Source: Caryophanales bacterium UBA6985 | GTDB lineage: Bacteria > Bacillota_I > Bacilli_A > RF39 > UBA660 | Reading direction: 5' to 3' | Assembly (NCBI GenBank): GCA_002450035.1 | Contig: DJYF01000042.1 | Coordinates: 1 to 21,404 of the forward strand | Length of the DNA stretch: 21,404 nt | Shown: positions 13,271 to 20,773 of the stretch, one piece after another | Layout: every line of letters starts with the position of its first letter | How positions within the stretch are numbered: position 1 is the first letter of the stretch | Position numbers and translations under genes: made by a program | The notes under the pieces: model-generated | Told to the model about the DNA's origin: nothing | Databases searched by the model: none | What the model saw: the letters and a program-made list of their open reading frames with translations, nothing else

Positions 13271-15817
13271 GTGAATAGAAAAGATGTAAATAGAAGTGAA
13301 CTATCTCCAATGATGCAACAATTATTAGAGATTCATGATAGATATGATGATTGCATATTGTTTTCAAGAATTGGAGACTTTTATGAAGTATTTTTTGAGG
13401 AAGCAGAATTAGTATCTCGTGAATGTGAACTTACTTTAACTGGTAAGAATGCAGGATTAAAAGAGAGAATTCCTATGTGTGGTGTTCCTCATCATGCTGT
13501 TAAAACTTATATAGAAAAACTTGTTAATAAAGGTTATAAGGTTGCTATATGTGAGCAGTTAGAAGACCCTAAGCAAGCTAAAGGTATGGTTAAAAGAGAT
13601 GTAATTGAAGTAGTTACTAAAGGCACTATGGTAGATCTTGAATACTTAAATGAAAGAGACTTTAACTATATAGGTGGCTTAATAGATTATAATTATATTT
13701 ATTTACTTACTTATATAGATTTATCTACTGGAGAAGTTAATTCACTTTATATTAATCACGATAATGATTCACTTACTAAAGAACTTATTAATTTAAATAT
13801 TAAAGAAGTAATAGTACAAAAAGAGTTTCCTTTAGAAATACTTAATACACTTATAAATAACTATGGTCTTAATTTATCTATAAGTGAAGATGTGTTAGAA
13901 GATGAGTATAAGAGTATATATGAAGATGTAGAAGATGATAGAGTAATATATGGTATTAAACATATTCTTTATTATTTAAGAGTTAAAGAATTAAAAGAAT
14001 TAAGTCATCTAGGACATGTTAATGAAATTAAGAAAGATGATTATATGGACATGGATGTCCATACAATAAGAAACTTAGAGTTAATAGAAACTTTAAGACT
14101 AAAGGACAGAAAATATTCTCTTATATGGTTACTTGATAAAACTAAAACTGCCATGGGTGCAAGAACTTTAAAGAATTGGTTAATGAATCCTTTAAAAGAT
14201 ATTGATCAAATTAATAAGAGATATGAAAAAATAGAAAAACTAAATAATGAATTCTTACTAAGAGAAGAGTTATCAAGAGATCTTTATGAAATATATGACC
14301 TTGAAAGACTATGTGGTAAAGTTTCTTGTGGTGGCTTAAATGCAAGAGATGTATTACAAATTAAAAGAAGTTTAAAAGTATTACCAGATATTAATAGGAT
14401 ATTAAAAGAATTAGGATTTGAATACACGATTGATGAACATGGAGAACTATATAGTTTACTTGAAAAAAGTATATATGAAGAACCACCTATTACTATTAAA
14501 GAAGGATATTTAATTAAAGAAGGATATAATAAAGAATTAGATGAACTTAAGACAATAAGAAAAGGTGGAAAAGATTTTATTTCTGCAATCGAAAAAGAAG
14601 AAAAAGAAAGAACAGGAATAAATAACTTAAAAGTAGGTTATAACAAGGTATTTGGTTACTATATAGAAGTAACAAAAGGACAAATTGCTAATATACCAGA
14701 GGATGCACATTGGGAGAGAAGACAAACTTTAACTGGTGCAGAAAGATTTATTACTCCTGAATTAAAAGAAAAAGAAGCTTTAGTATTAAATGCTGAAGAA
14801 AGAATAGTAGAGTTGGAATATAACTTATTTAATGAAATAAGAGATATTCTTAAAAACAATGTAGCTAAACTTAAAAACACTGCAAAGATAATTGCAGAAG
14901 TGGATGTATATGTTTCTTTATCTAGAGTAAGTGAAGAATATCATTTAGTAAGACCTACACTAACTAAAGAAAGATCTCTTGATATTGTTGAAGGACGTCA
15001 TCCTGTTGTTGAGGTTGTAAGTGGTAATGGTTATGTTATGAATGATTGTAAGATGGATAGTAATATTAATACACTTCTTATAACTGGTCCTAATATGTCA
15101 GGTAAGAGTACTTATATGAGACAGTTAGCTATTATTGTTATCATGGCTCAAATGGGTTCTTTTGTACCTGCAACAAGTGCAACACTTCCTATTTTTGATA
15201 AGATATTTACAAGAATTGGGGCATCAGATGACTTAGTAAGTGGAGAGTCTACTTTCATGGTAGAAATGCTTGAAGCTAATAATGCTATTAAGAATGCCAC
15301 AAGTGAATCATTAATATTATTTGATGAACTAGGAAGAGGAACAAGTACTTATGATGGTATGAGTCTTGCAAGAGCTATCTTAGAGTATGTTACAACAAAG
15401 ATTAAATGTAAGACACTTTTCTCAACACATTATCATGAATTAACTGATCTAGATCAAAAGATAAGTGCTATTAAGAATGTACATGTTGAAGCAAGTGAAC
15501 ATGATGGTAATGTAGTATTCTTACATAAGTTAAGTGATGGTGCTGCAGATAAGTCATATGGTATTCATGTAGCAAAACTAGCAGGTCTACCAAGTGATTT
15601 ATTAAAGTCTGCTGAAGAAATACTTAAGAAGTATGAAACTGGTGCTAAAAAGAATAAAGGTAATGTTTTAATAGAACAAATAGCAATGGATTTTTCACAA
15701 AGTGAAGGAAACAATGAATTAGAAGAATATATAAAAACAATTGATCCTATTAAAACAACACCAATGGAAGCAATTAATATATTATTTAAAATTAAAGATA
15801 TTTCTAATAAAAAATAG
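13271..15817 (+). CDS. mutS: DNA mismatch repair protein MutS
   Basis: MutS recognises mispaired or looped-out bases and starts repair. The 848-residue protein carries the N-terminal mismatch-reading motif F37-Y38-E39 (in GDFYEVFFEEA), the core and clamp domains, and an ABC-type ATPase with Walker A GPNMSGKST at 606-614, the STFMVEM segment, Walker B LILFDELGRGTST and the late THYHEL motif. Length is normal for MutS1. The start is GTG 13271, 5 bases after AGGTGA (13260-13265); an in-frame GTG at 13262 lies inside that ribosome binding site and is rejected. It is monocistronic and, unusually, mutL does not follow: a decayed accessory patch does. Identity is secure. Confidence 0.95.
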   Translation: MNRKDVNRSELSPMMQQLLEIHDRYDDCILFSRIGDFYEVFFEEAELVSRECELTLTGKNAGLKERIPMCGVPHHAVKTYIEKLVNKGYKVAICEQLEDPKQAKGMVKRDVIEVVTKGTMVDLEYLNERDFNYIGGLIDYNYIYLLTYIDLSTGEVNSLYINHDNDSLTKELINLNIKEVIVQKEFPLEILNTLINNYGLNLSISEDVLEDEYKSIYEDVEDDRVIYGIKHILYYLRVKELKELSHLGHVNEIKKDDYMDMDVHTIRNLELIETLRLKDRKYSLIWLLDKTKTAMGARTLKNWLMNPLKDIDQINKRYEKIEKLNNEFLLREELSRDLYEIYDLERLCGKVSCGGLNARDVLQIKRSLKVLPDINRILKELGFEYTIDEHGELYSLLEKSIYEEPPITIKEGYLIKEGYNKELDELKTIRKGGKDFISAIEKEEKERTGINNLKVGYNKVFGYYIEVTKGQIANIPEDAHWERRQTLTGAERFITPELKEKEALVLNAEERIVELEYNLFNEIRDILKNNVAKLKNTAKIIAEVDVYVSLSRVSEEYHLVRPTLTKERSLDIVEGRHPVVEVVSGNGYVMNDCKMDSNINTLLITGPNMSGKSTYMRQLAIIVIMAQMGSFVPATSATLPIFDKIFTRIGASDDLVSGESTFMVEMLEANNAIKNATSESLILFDELGRGTSTYDGMSLARAILEYVTTKIKCKTLFSTHYHELTDLDQKISAIKNVHVEASEHDGNVVFLHKLSDGAADKSYGIHVAKLAGLPSDLLKSAEEILKKYETGAKKNKGNVLIEQIAMDFSQSEGNNELEEYIKTIDPIKTTPMEAINILFKIKDISNKK

Positions 15818-15830
15818 AAATATCTTTTTA
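15794..15830 (+). terminator. Intrinsic terminator overlapping the 3' end of mutS
   Basis: AAAGATATTTCT (15794-15805) pairs with AGAAATATCTTT (15816-15827) around a 10-base A-rich loop, ending in T-rich sequence. The 5' arm encodes the last MutS residues; the stop codon spans the loop and the start of the 3' arm. Confidence 0.8.
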
Positions 15831-15856
15831 TTTATTATTAAACAAACGTGTGATAT

Positions 15857-16009
15857 ATGAATATTTTTAAAGATAATGTACTTAGTGAAAAAAGTAATAT
15901 GCAAAAAATGCATATTGCAAATTCAGATAAACCTGTTGAATATTATAATCTAGATGTAATTTTAGCTGTTGGTTATAGAGTTAATTCTAGGAAAAGTATT
16001 ATGTTTTAG
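15857..16009 (+). pseudogene. RhuM-family gene fragment
   Basis: A 50-codon frame (ATG 15857 to TAG 16007-16009) encodes a central piece of the RhuM (virulence_RhuM) family. IFKDNVLSEKS is followed by EYYNLDVILAVGYRVNSRKS, matching the family signature YNLDVIISVGYRVNSKRGTQF. The N-terminal part is missing (TGA lies in frame just upstream at 15851), and the frame stops exactly where FRQWAT would follow. Intact family members are several times longer, and I see no ribosome binding site. RhuM genes are commonly found in restriction-modification and other accessory islands, which fits the DUF1016 gene next door. This is a dead remnant, with the family assigned from one well-conserved motif. Confidence 0.7.
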
Positions 16010-16069
16010 ATATAGATTTCAAGTAAAACGAACTTTTACCGCTAATAATAATATTAAGGAGAAGTTTAT

Positions 16070-16960
16070 ATGAATTATTATAATGCGATAAAAAATAAAT
16101 TAATTGATAATGAAATATATTCAAAAGTAAAGGATTATTCAAAAGAAAGGCATAAAGTAATCACATATTTTGAAATAGGAAGATTATTAAATGAAGCTGG
16201 TGGCAAGTATGGAGATAATATTATAGATGAATACTCTAAAAAATTAGTTGCAGAGGTTGGTAAAAAATATAATAGAAGGACTTTATTTAGAATGAAGAAA
16301 TTCTATAATGTATTTTGCAATGAGAAAGTGACAACAATGTTGACACAATTAACTTGGTCACATTATTTACTATTATTATCGATAAGTGATTATGAGGAAA
16401 TAATATATTATATAAATATATCTAAAAATAATAATTGAACTCAAAGACAATTACAAGAAAAAATAAAGAGTAATGAATATAAAAGAATACCTATTGAATC
16501 AAGAAACAAATTAAACAAAAATGAAATACTTAGGCCGAACGATTTAATTCCTAATCTAATAAGAATTAAAAAAAGTAATAATTATGAAAATATATCAGAA
16601 AAAGTATTGCAAAGACTAATACTTGAGGACATTGCGTCTTTTTTGAAAGAACTTGGAAATGGATTTACATTTATAGATAATGAATATCCAATTAAATTTG
16701 GTAATAGATATAATTATATAGATTTGCTTCTTTATAATATTAAATACAAGTGTTATGTAGTAGTAGAATTAAAAGTAACAGAATTAAAGAAAGAACATAC
16801 AGGACAGATACAAATATATATGAATTACATTGATAAAAATATTAAAACTATCGAAGAAAATGATACAGTCGGGATAATTATTTGTAAACAAAATAATGAA
16901 TATGTAATTAAATATTGTTCGGATGATAGAATAATCTCTAGAGAATATGCACTTGTTTGA
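16070..16960 (+). pseudogene. DUF1016 (YhcG-type, PDDEXK) nuclease-like gene with one in-frame TGA
   Basis: A continuous frame of 296 codons is broken by a single TGA at codon 123 (16436-16438). The N-terminal half matches the DUF1016 N-terminal domain (FEIGRLLNEAGGKYGDNIIDEYSKKL, QLTWSHYLLLLSI). The C-terminal half matches the PDDEXK domain, with D218 in YIDLLLY, E233 and K235 in VVELKV, and QIQIYMNYID. The TGA falls in ISKNNN*TQRQLQEKI, where E. coli YhcG has YGWSRNVLAMQIE, so it replaces Trp (Leu in some relatives). AAGGAGA (16056-16062) precedes the ATG by 7 bases. A start at 16607 would give only the nuclease half. The terminal TGA (16958-16960) falls where relatives end. Family members are linked to mobile and defence loci. 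It is either a recent nonsense mutant or a recoded gene; I favour the former. Confidence 0.75.
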
Positions 16961-17075
16961 TATAAAACTTATTTGTATGTATGCTTTGTTGATAATTATA
17001 AATGGAATAAAGTATTATGAAAAATTATGATTTAATAACGAATTTCTTGAATTAGCCTAATTCAACGTATTTTCG
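16961..17075 (+). other. Intergenic stretch with a perfect inverted repeat
   Basis: I see no gene here. TTGAATTA (17047-17054) and TAATTCAA (17058-17065) form a perfect 8-bp inverted repeat with a 3-base centre, ending 10 bases before the -35 box of the rplU promoter. A smaller pair, AACG (17064-17067) and CGTT (17074-17077), overlaps it and touches the -35. There is no T tract, so it is a poor terminator; an operator or a remnant of the accessory patch are possible. Confidence 0.5.
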
Positions 17076-17104
17076 TTGACAAATTGACAACTTTTTGGTA
17101 TTAT
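17076..17104 (+). promoter_or_regulatory. Strong SigA promoter of the rplU operon
   Basis: Consensus TTGACA (17076-17081), a 17-base spacer and TATTAT (17099-17104) form the best promoter in the window, as expected for ribosomal protein genes. TTGACA occurs again at 17084-17089, in a TTGACAA direct repeat, but its 9-base spacing to the -10 is too short. Confidence 0.85.
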
Positions 17105-17112
17105 CTTCTTGT

Positions 17113-17190
17113 TTGTAAGTCTTTCTTACGAACCGCACAGAGAAGGTTATAAGTACTTTATGTCACCTTAATGGCGAGTCTTCAAAATTT
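17113..17190 (+). ncRNA. Ribosomal protein L21 leader RNA
   Basis: The roughly 100-base leader before rplU contains a GTAAG/CTTAC hairpin (17115-17119 with 17125-17129), then ACCGCACAGAGAAGGT. Its AAGGT (17143-17147) can pair with ACCTT (17165-17169), followed by AATGGCGAGTC. These conserved blocks match the Firmicute L21 leader family known upstream of rplU. It is thought to bind L21 for autogenous control; boundaries are approximate. Confidence 0.85.
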
Positions 17191-17207
17191 TATAAGGAGG
17201 TAAAAGT

Positions 17208-17507
17208 ATGAAAGCTATATTCGTAACTGGTGGAAAACAATACTATGTTGAAGAAGGATCAGAAATCTTTGTTGAAAGATTAGAAGCTGAAGAAGGTTCT
17301 AAAGTTGATTTCGATACTGTAGTAAGCGTAGGAGACAAAGTTGGAACTCCATATGTAAAAGGAGCTAAAGTTACTTGTGAAGTTGTTAAACATGGAAAAC
17401 AAAAGAAAATTAGAGTTTTCAAATATGTTTCAAAGAGTAACTATAGAAGAACTCAAGGTCATAGACAACCATATACTAAATTAAAAGTAGTTAAAATTGC
17501 AGGTTAA
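17208..17507 (+). CDS. rplU: 50S ribosomal protein bL21
   Basis: This 99-residue protein is normal in length for bL21. It starts [17 protein letters not shown] and carries the conserved basic C-terminal stretch [25 protein letters not shown]. It binds 23S rRNA in the large subunit. AAGGAGG (17194-17200) precedes the ATG by 7 bases. It is the first gene of the standard rplU-prp-rpmA operon, behind a strong promoter and the L21 leader. The downstream prp starts 2 bases after its TAA. Confidence 0.97.
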   Translation: MKAIFVTGGKQYYVEEGSEIFVERLEAEEGSKVDFDTVVSVGDKVGTPYVKGAKVTCEVVKHGKQKKIRVFKYVSKSNYRRTQGHRQPYTKLKVVKIAG

Positions 17508-17509
17508 TT

Positions 17510-17806
17510 ATGATTAAGATTAAACTTAAGGAAAATCTGATAACTATTGAAGGTCATGCTAATTATAGTGAGACTGAAGATATTGTATGTGCTAGTGTTT
17601 CATCAATCATGTATACAACAGTAAATGGTATTTTAGAATTAAATCATGATGCTATTACTTATACAGATGAAAAAGGATTAGTTACAATTAGGATTAATAG
17701 TGATGATAATGTTACTAAAAAATTAATAGACAATATGATTTCTTTATTTAAAGAACTAGAAACAGATTATCCTAAAAACGTAAAAATTTATAAGGAGGAA
17801 ATGTAA
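17510..17806 (+). CDS. prp: Ribosomal-processing cysteine protease Prp (YsxB)
   Basis: This 98-residue cysteine protease removes the N-terminal extension of bL27. The dyad is visible as His16 in EGHANYS and Cys27 in IVCASVSS, the arrangement of the Prp/YsxB family. It lies between rplU and rpmA as in other Firmicutes whose bL27 carries the cleavable extension. Its start is 2 bases past the rplU stop with only a weak AGGTTA nearby, so translational coupling to rplU is likely. The last codons contain the rpmA ribosome binding site (AAGGAGG, 17792-17798). Confidence 0.93.
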   Translation: MIKIKLKENLITIEGHANYSETEDIVCASVSSIMYTTVNGILELNHDAITYTDEKGLVTIRINSDDNVTKKLIDNMISLFKELETDYPKNVKIYKEEM

Positions 17807-17807
17807 T

Positions 17808-18098
17808 ATGTTATTTAATAGAATTTCATTAAACATCCAACGTTTTGCCCACGTTAAAGCTCAAGGTTCTACTCAAAACGGTAGAGATTCAGCTGGTAGA
17901 AGATTAGGAGCTAAACTTGCTGATGGTCAAACTGCTACTGCTGGAGCAATTATCTATAGACAAAGAGGAACTAAGATTTATCCTGGTACTAATGTTGGTA
18001 TGGGTAAAGATAATACTTTATTTGCTAAAGTTGCTGGTGTTGTAAAATACGAACAATTTGGTAGAGATAAGAAAAAAGTAAGCGTTTACGAAAAGTAA
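17808..18098 (+). CDS. rpmA: 50S ribosomal protein bL27 with cleavable N-terminal extension
   Basis: The 96-residue bL27 lies at the peptidyl-transferase region of the ribosome. The core is typical: [27 protein letters not shown] and [10 protein letters not shown]. The first 14 residues, [14 protein letters not shown], form the Prp-cleaved extension. Predicted cleavage after Ala14 leaves HVKAQGSTQ as the mature N-terminus. The usual site is close to NLQFFA; here it is NIQRFA. The start is supported by AAGGAGG (17792-17798) 9 bases upstream, inside the end of prp. Two terminators follow. The obg gene, often next, is absent. Confidence 0.95.
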   Translation: MLFNRISLNIQRFAHVKAQGSTQNGRDSAGRRLGAKLADGQTATAGAIIYRQRGTKIYPGTNVGMGKDNTLFAKVAGVVKYEQFGRDKKKVSVYEK

Positions 18099-18109
18099 TC
18101 GCTTTTTTA
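18080..18109 (+). terminator. Intrinsic terminator overlapping the end of rpmA
   Basis: AAGCG (18080-18084) pairs with CGCTT (18100-18104), and TTAC (18086-18089) with GTAA (18095-18098), around GAAAA with one T/T mismatch. A T tract follows. The 5' arm is inside rpmA. Confidence 0.7.
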
Positions 18110-18127
18110 TTTAAATAGTTATGAAGT

Positions 18128-18158
18128 AGGGGTAAACTTTAAAAAGTTTACCTTTTTT
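18128..18158 (+). terminator. Second, stronger intrinsic terminator after rpmA
   Basis: GGTAAACTT (18131-18139) pairs perfectly with AAGTTTACC (18144-18152) around TAAA, followed by TTTTTT. Together with the preceding hairpin it gives a tandem stop for the highly expressed ribosomal operon, insulating parC. Confidence 0.9.
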
Positions 18159-18169
18159 GTGCTTAATTA

Positions 18170-18178
18170 TGCTATAAT
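18170..18178 (+). promoter_or_regulatory. Extended -10 promoter for parC
   Basis: TGCTATAAT is a perfect extended -10 (TG-N-TATAAT) with no good -35. The predicted start site (~18185) falls at the beginning of the ribosome binding site AAGGTGA (18184-18190), so the leader would be only about 11 bases long. Confidence 0.6.
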
Positions 18179-18195
18179 AAGGCAAGGTGATTAAA

Positions 18196-20700
18196 ATGAC
18201 AAAGGTAGAAAAACCTGAAGTAATTGAAAAAATCCATAATTATGCTTTAGAAGAAATCATGGGAGATCGTTTTGGAAGATATTCTAAGTATATTATCCAA
18301 GATAGAGCAATTCCTGATGTTAGAGATGGTTTAAAACCTGTACAAAGAAGAATTATATATGCCATGTGGCAAGATAAGAATACTCATGATAAACCATTTA
18401 AGAAGTGTGCTAATGCTGTTGGTTTAGTATTAGGTAGATATCATCCACATGGAGATACATCAGTATATGATGCATTAATTCACTTATCCCAAAAGTGGAA
18501 ACAAAACTTAAATTTAGTAGAAGTTGATGGTAATAATGGTTCTATAGATGGAGATCCACCTGCAGCAATGCGTTATACTGAAACAAGACTTTCTAAAGTT
18601 TCAGAAGAAATGCTTAAAGATATTAATAAAGGTACTGTAGCAATGGCTCTTAACTATTCTGATACTATGTTAGAGCCAACTGTACTTCCTGCTAAGTATC
18701 CTAACTTACTTGTAAATGGTACAACTGGTATATCTGCTGGTTATGCAACAAATATTCCTCCTCATAATTTAGGTGAAATAATTGATGCAACTATTAAGAG
18801 AATAGATAGTCCTAATTGTAAACTTGATACTATTTTAGAAATAGTAAAAGGACCTGACTTTCCAACAGGTGGTACTGTAGAAGGTAAGGAACAAATTAGA
18901 CAAGCACTTGAAACTGGTAAAGGTAAAGTAGTTGTTAAAGCTAAATATGAGTTTGTTAAAGAAAAAGGTAAAGAACAAATTATTATTTCAGAGATTCCTT
19001 TTGATGTTAATAAACAATTATTAGTTAAGAAAATAGATGATATTAGAATTAATAATTCAGTATTTGGTATGGCTGAAGTAAGAGACGAATCTGATAAAGA
19101 TGCATTTGTAAGAATTGCCATTGATTTAAAACCAGGTGCTGATAAAGAATTAATAATGAAGTATTTATTTAAGAATACTGATTTACAAACTAATTTCTCA
19201 TATAACATGGTAACTATTGTTAATAGAAGACCTAGATTACTTGGTATTCTAGGAATAATAGATGCCTATATTGCTTTTGATAGAGAAATAGTAAGAAAGA
19301 AAAGTGAATATGATTTAGAAGTAGCTAGAAGAGAAGCACATATATGTGAAGGTTTAATTAAAGCTATTTCTATACTAGATGAAGTAATTGCAACTATTAG
19401 AAAATCTAAGAATAAAAGTGATGCCGAAGATAACTTAGTAGAAAAGTTTGGTTTTACTAAAGATCAAGCAGTTGCAATTGTTACATTACAACTTTATAGA
19501 TTAACTAATACAGATATAGTTGATTTAGAAGAAAGACTTGCTAACTTACAAAAGATTATTGCTTCTTTAGAAGAAATACTTAATAATCCTGAGAAGTTAG
19601 ATTCTTATATAAAAGCAGAATTAAGACAAATAAAGAAACAATATGATGTTCCTAGAAGAACAAATATTATAGATGAAGTACAAAATATAGTAATTAATCA
19701 AGATGATTTAATTCAAAAAGAAAATGTCATGGTTGTTACCACTAAACTTGGATATGTTAAGAGAGTATCCATGAAGAGTTATGCAGCAACACCTGATGAT
19801 GAAACTGGATTAAAACCAGGAGACTATGTAATTAATTTATATGAAACAAATACATTAACAAGATTACTTGCTATTACTAAGATGGGTTACTATTTATATG
19901 TACCTGTTAATGATTTACCAAATTCTAAATGGAAAGATTTAGGTAAACATATATCTAATATTGTTACATTAGATCCAAATGATGAAATAGTAGCATCTTA
20001 TATAATTGATGAAAATAATGATAATCCAAATATTATTATTGCATCTTCAAAAGGTATGGTTAAAAAGACTGCTTTAAAAGACTTCATTGTTCAAAGATAT
20101 AGTAAAGTATATACAGCAATGAAATTAAAAGAAGGAGACTATTTAGTAAGTGCTGCCTTAGAAGATGATAAGATATTAATAGTATCAAGAGATGGATATT
20201 ATTTAAGTTACTTTAGTAAAGAAATACCTTTTGCTGGTGTAAAAGCAAGTGGTGTAAAAGGTATTGCACTTCATGATGATGATATTGTTGTATCTTGCAT
20301 GGGTTATAAAGAAACTGATGAATATTTAGATATATTCACTAGTCAAAAGACTGCTAAACGTATTAAGATAAGTGACCTTCAAACTCTTAGTAGAGCTAAA
20401 AGAGGAGGAACTTTGATTAAGAAAGTTAAGACTACAAAATATGATATTGTTACAGCATTTATTTCTGATGCTAAAGATAAGATTGGTTTACAATTATTAG
20501 AAGATGTTGAAGTATTAAAAAATTCTGCAATTTCTATTATGGATCTTGCCTCTACTGGTTCAACAATTTCAAAGAAAAACTATCTATGTGCATTTGTATT
20601 TGCAACACCAATTAAGATAGAAGAAAGTATAAAACCAAATAAGAAAAAAGAAGAAATTGTAGAAGAACAACAATCATTTATAGAAGAGTTTAAGATATAA
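18196..20700 (+). CDS. parC: DNA topoisomerase IV subunit A (ParC)
   Basis: ParC is the DNA-cleaving subunit of topoisomerase IV, which with ParE decatenates chromosomes. The N-terminal breakage-reunion domain has GDRFGRYSKYIIQDRAIPDVRDGLKPVQRR, YHPHGD, and the catalytic Tyr127 in AAMRYTETRLS. The C-terminal beta-propeller lacks the GyrA box, and GNNGSIDGDPPAAMRYTE matches ParC rather than GyrA, so ParC is preferred. At positions equivalent to Ser80 and Glu84 of staphylococcal GrlA the residues are Thr and Asp. Length (834) is typical. The start is ATG 18196, 5 bases after AAGGTGA; an in-frame GTG at 18187 lies inside that ribosome binding site. parE is not adjacent, unlike in many Bacilli. 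Identity is strong. Confidence 0.93.
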   Translation: MTKVEKPEVIEKIHNYALEEIMGDRFGRYSKYIIQDRAIPDVRDGLKPVQRRIIYAMWQDKNTHDKPFKKCANAVGLVLGRYHPHGDTSVYDALIHLSQKWKQNLNLVEVDGNNGSIDGDPPAAMRYTETRLSKVSEEMLKDINKGTVAMALNYSDTMLEPTVLPAKYPNLLVNGTTGISAGYATNIPPHNLGEIIDATIKRIDSPNCKLDTILEIVKGPDFPTGGTVEGKEQIRQALETGKGKVVVKAKYEFVKEKGKEQIIISEIPFDVNKQLLVKKIDDIRINNSVFGMAEVRDESDKDAFVRIAIDLKPGADKELIMKYLFKNTDLQTNFSYNMVTIVNRRPRLLGILGIIDAYIAFDREIVRKKSEYDLEVARREAHICEGLIKAISILDEVIATIRKSKNKSDAEDNLVEKFGFTKDQAVAIVTLQLYRLTNTDIVDLEERLANLQKIIASLEEILNNPEKLDSYIKAELRQIKKQYDVPRRTNIIDEVQNIVINQDDLIQKENVMVVTTKLGYVKRVSMKSYAATPDDETGLKPGDYVINLYETNTLTRLLAITKMGYYLYVPVNDLPNSKWKDLGKHISNIVTLDPNDEIVASYIIDENNDNPNIIIASSKGMVKKTALKDFIVQRYSKVYTAMKLKEGDYLVSAALEDDKILIVSRDGYYLSYFSKEIPFAGVKASGVKGIALHDDDIVVSCMGYKETDEYLDIFTSQKTAKRIKISDLQTLSRAKRGGTLIKKVKTTKYDIVTAFISDAKDKIGLQLLEDVEVLKNSAISIMDLASTGSTISKKNYLCAFVFATPIKIEESIKPNKKKEEIVEEQQSFIEEFKI

Positions 20701-20720
20701 TTCTTAAATTCTTCTTTTTT
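20683..20720 (+). terminator. Intrinsic terminator overlapping the end of parC
   Basis: GAAGAGTTTAAGA (20683-20695) pairs with TCTTAAATTCTTC (20702-20714), 13 pairs with one G-T, around a 6-base loop that contains the parC stop codon. A run of six T follows. The whole 5' arm encodes the ParC C-terminus. Confidence 0.9.
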
Positions 20721-20721
20721 G

Positions 20722-20750
20722 TTGAAAAAGATTCCTAAATTCTTTATAAT
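20722..20750 (+). promoter_or_regulatory. SigA-type promoter for the small membrane protein gene
   Basis: TTGAAA (20722-20727), a 17-base spacer and TATAAT (20745-20750). AAGGTGA (20763-20769) is the ribosome binding site for the ATG at 20774. Confidence 0.8.
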
Positions 20751-20773
20751 TTATCTAGAATTAAGGTGAAGAT

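Noticed and set aside
16010..16047. Continuation of the RhuM fragment after a frameshift
   Set aside because: The next frame gives RYRFQVKRTF, which does not match the expected FRQWAT continuation, so no extension is claimed.
16958..17035. Reading through the terminal TGA of the DUF1016 gene to a longer protein
   Set aside because: The added residues (beginning WYKTYLYVCFVDN) resemble nothing in the family, and homologues end near this point, so this TGA is best taken as the original stop.
17084..17089. Second TTGACA as an alternative -35 box for rplU
   Set aside because: Only 9 bases separate it from the -10 at 17099; the upstream copy has the ideal 17-base spacing.
18196..20700. Calling this gene gyrA
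   Set aside because: No GyrA box in the C-terminal domain, and the signature GNNGSIDGDPPAAMRYTE is that of ParC.
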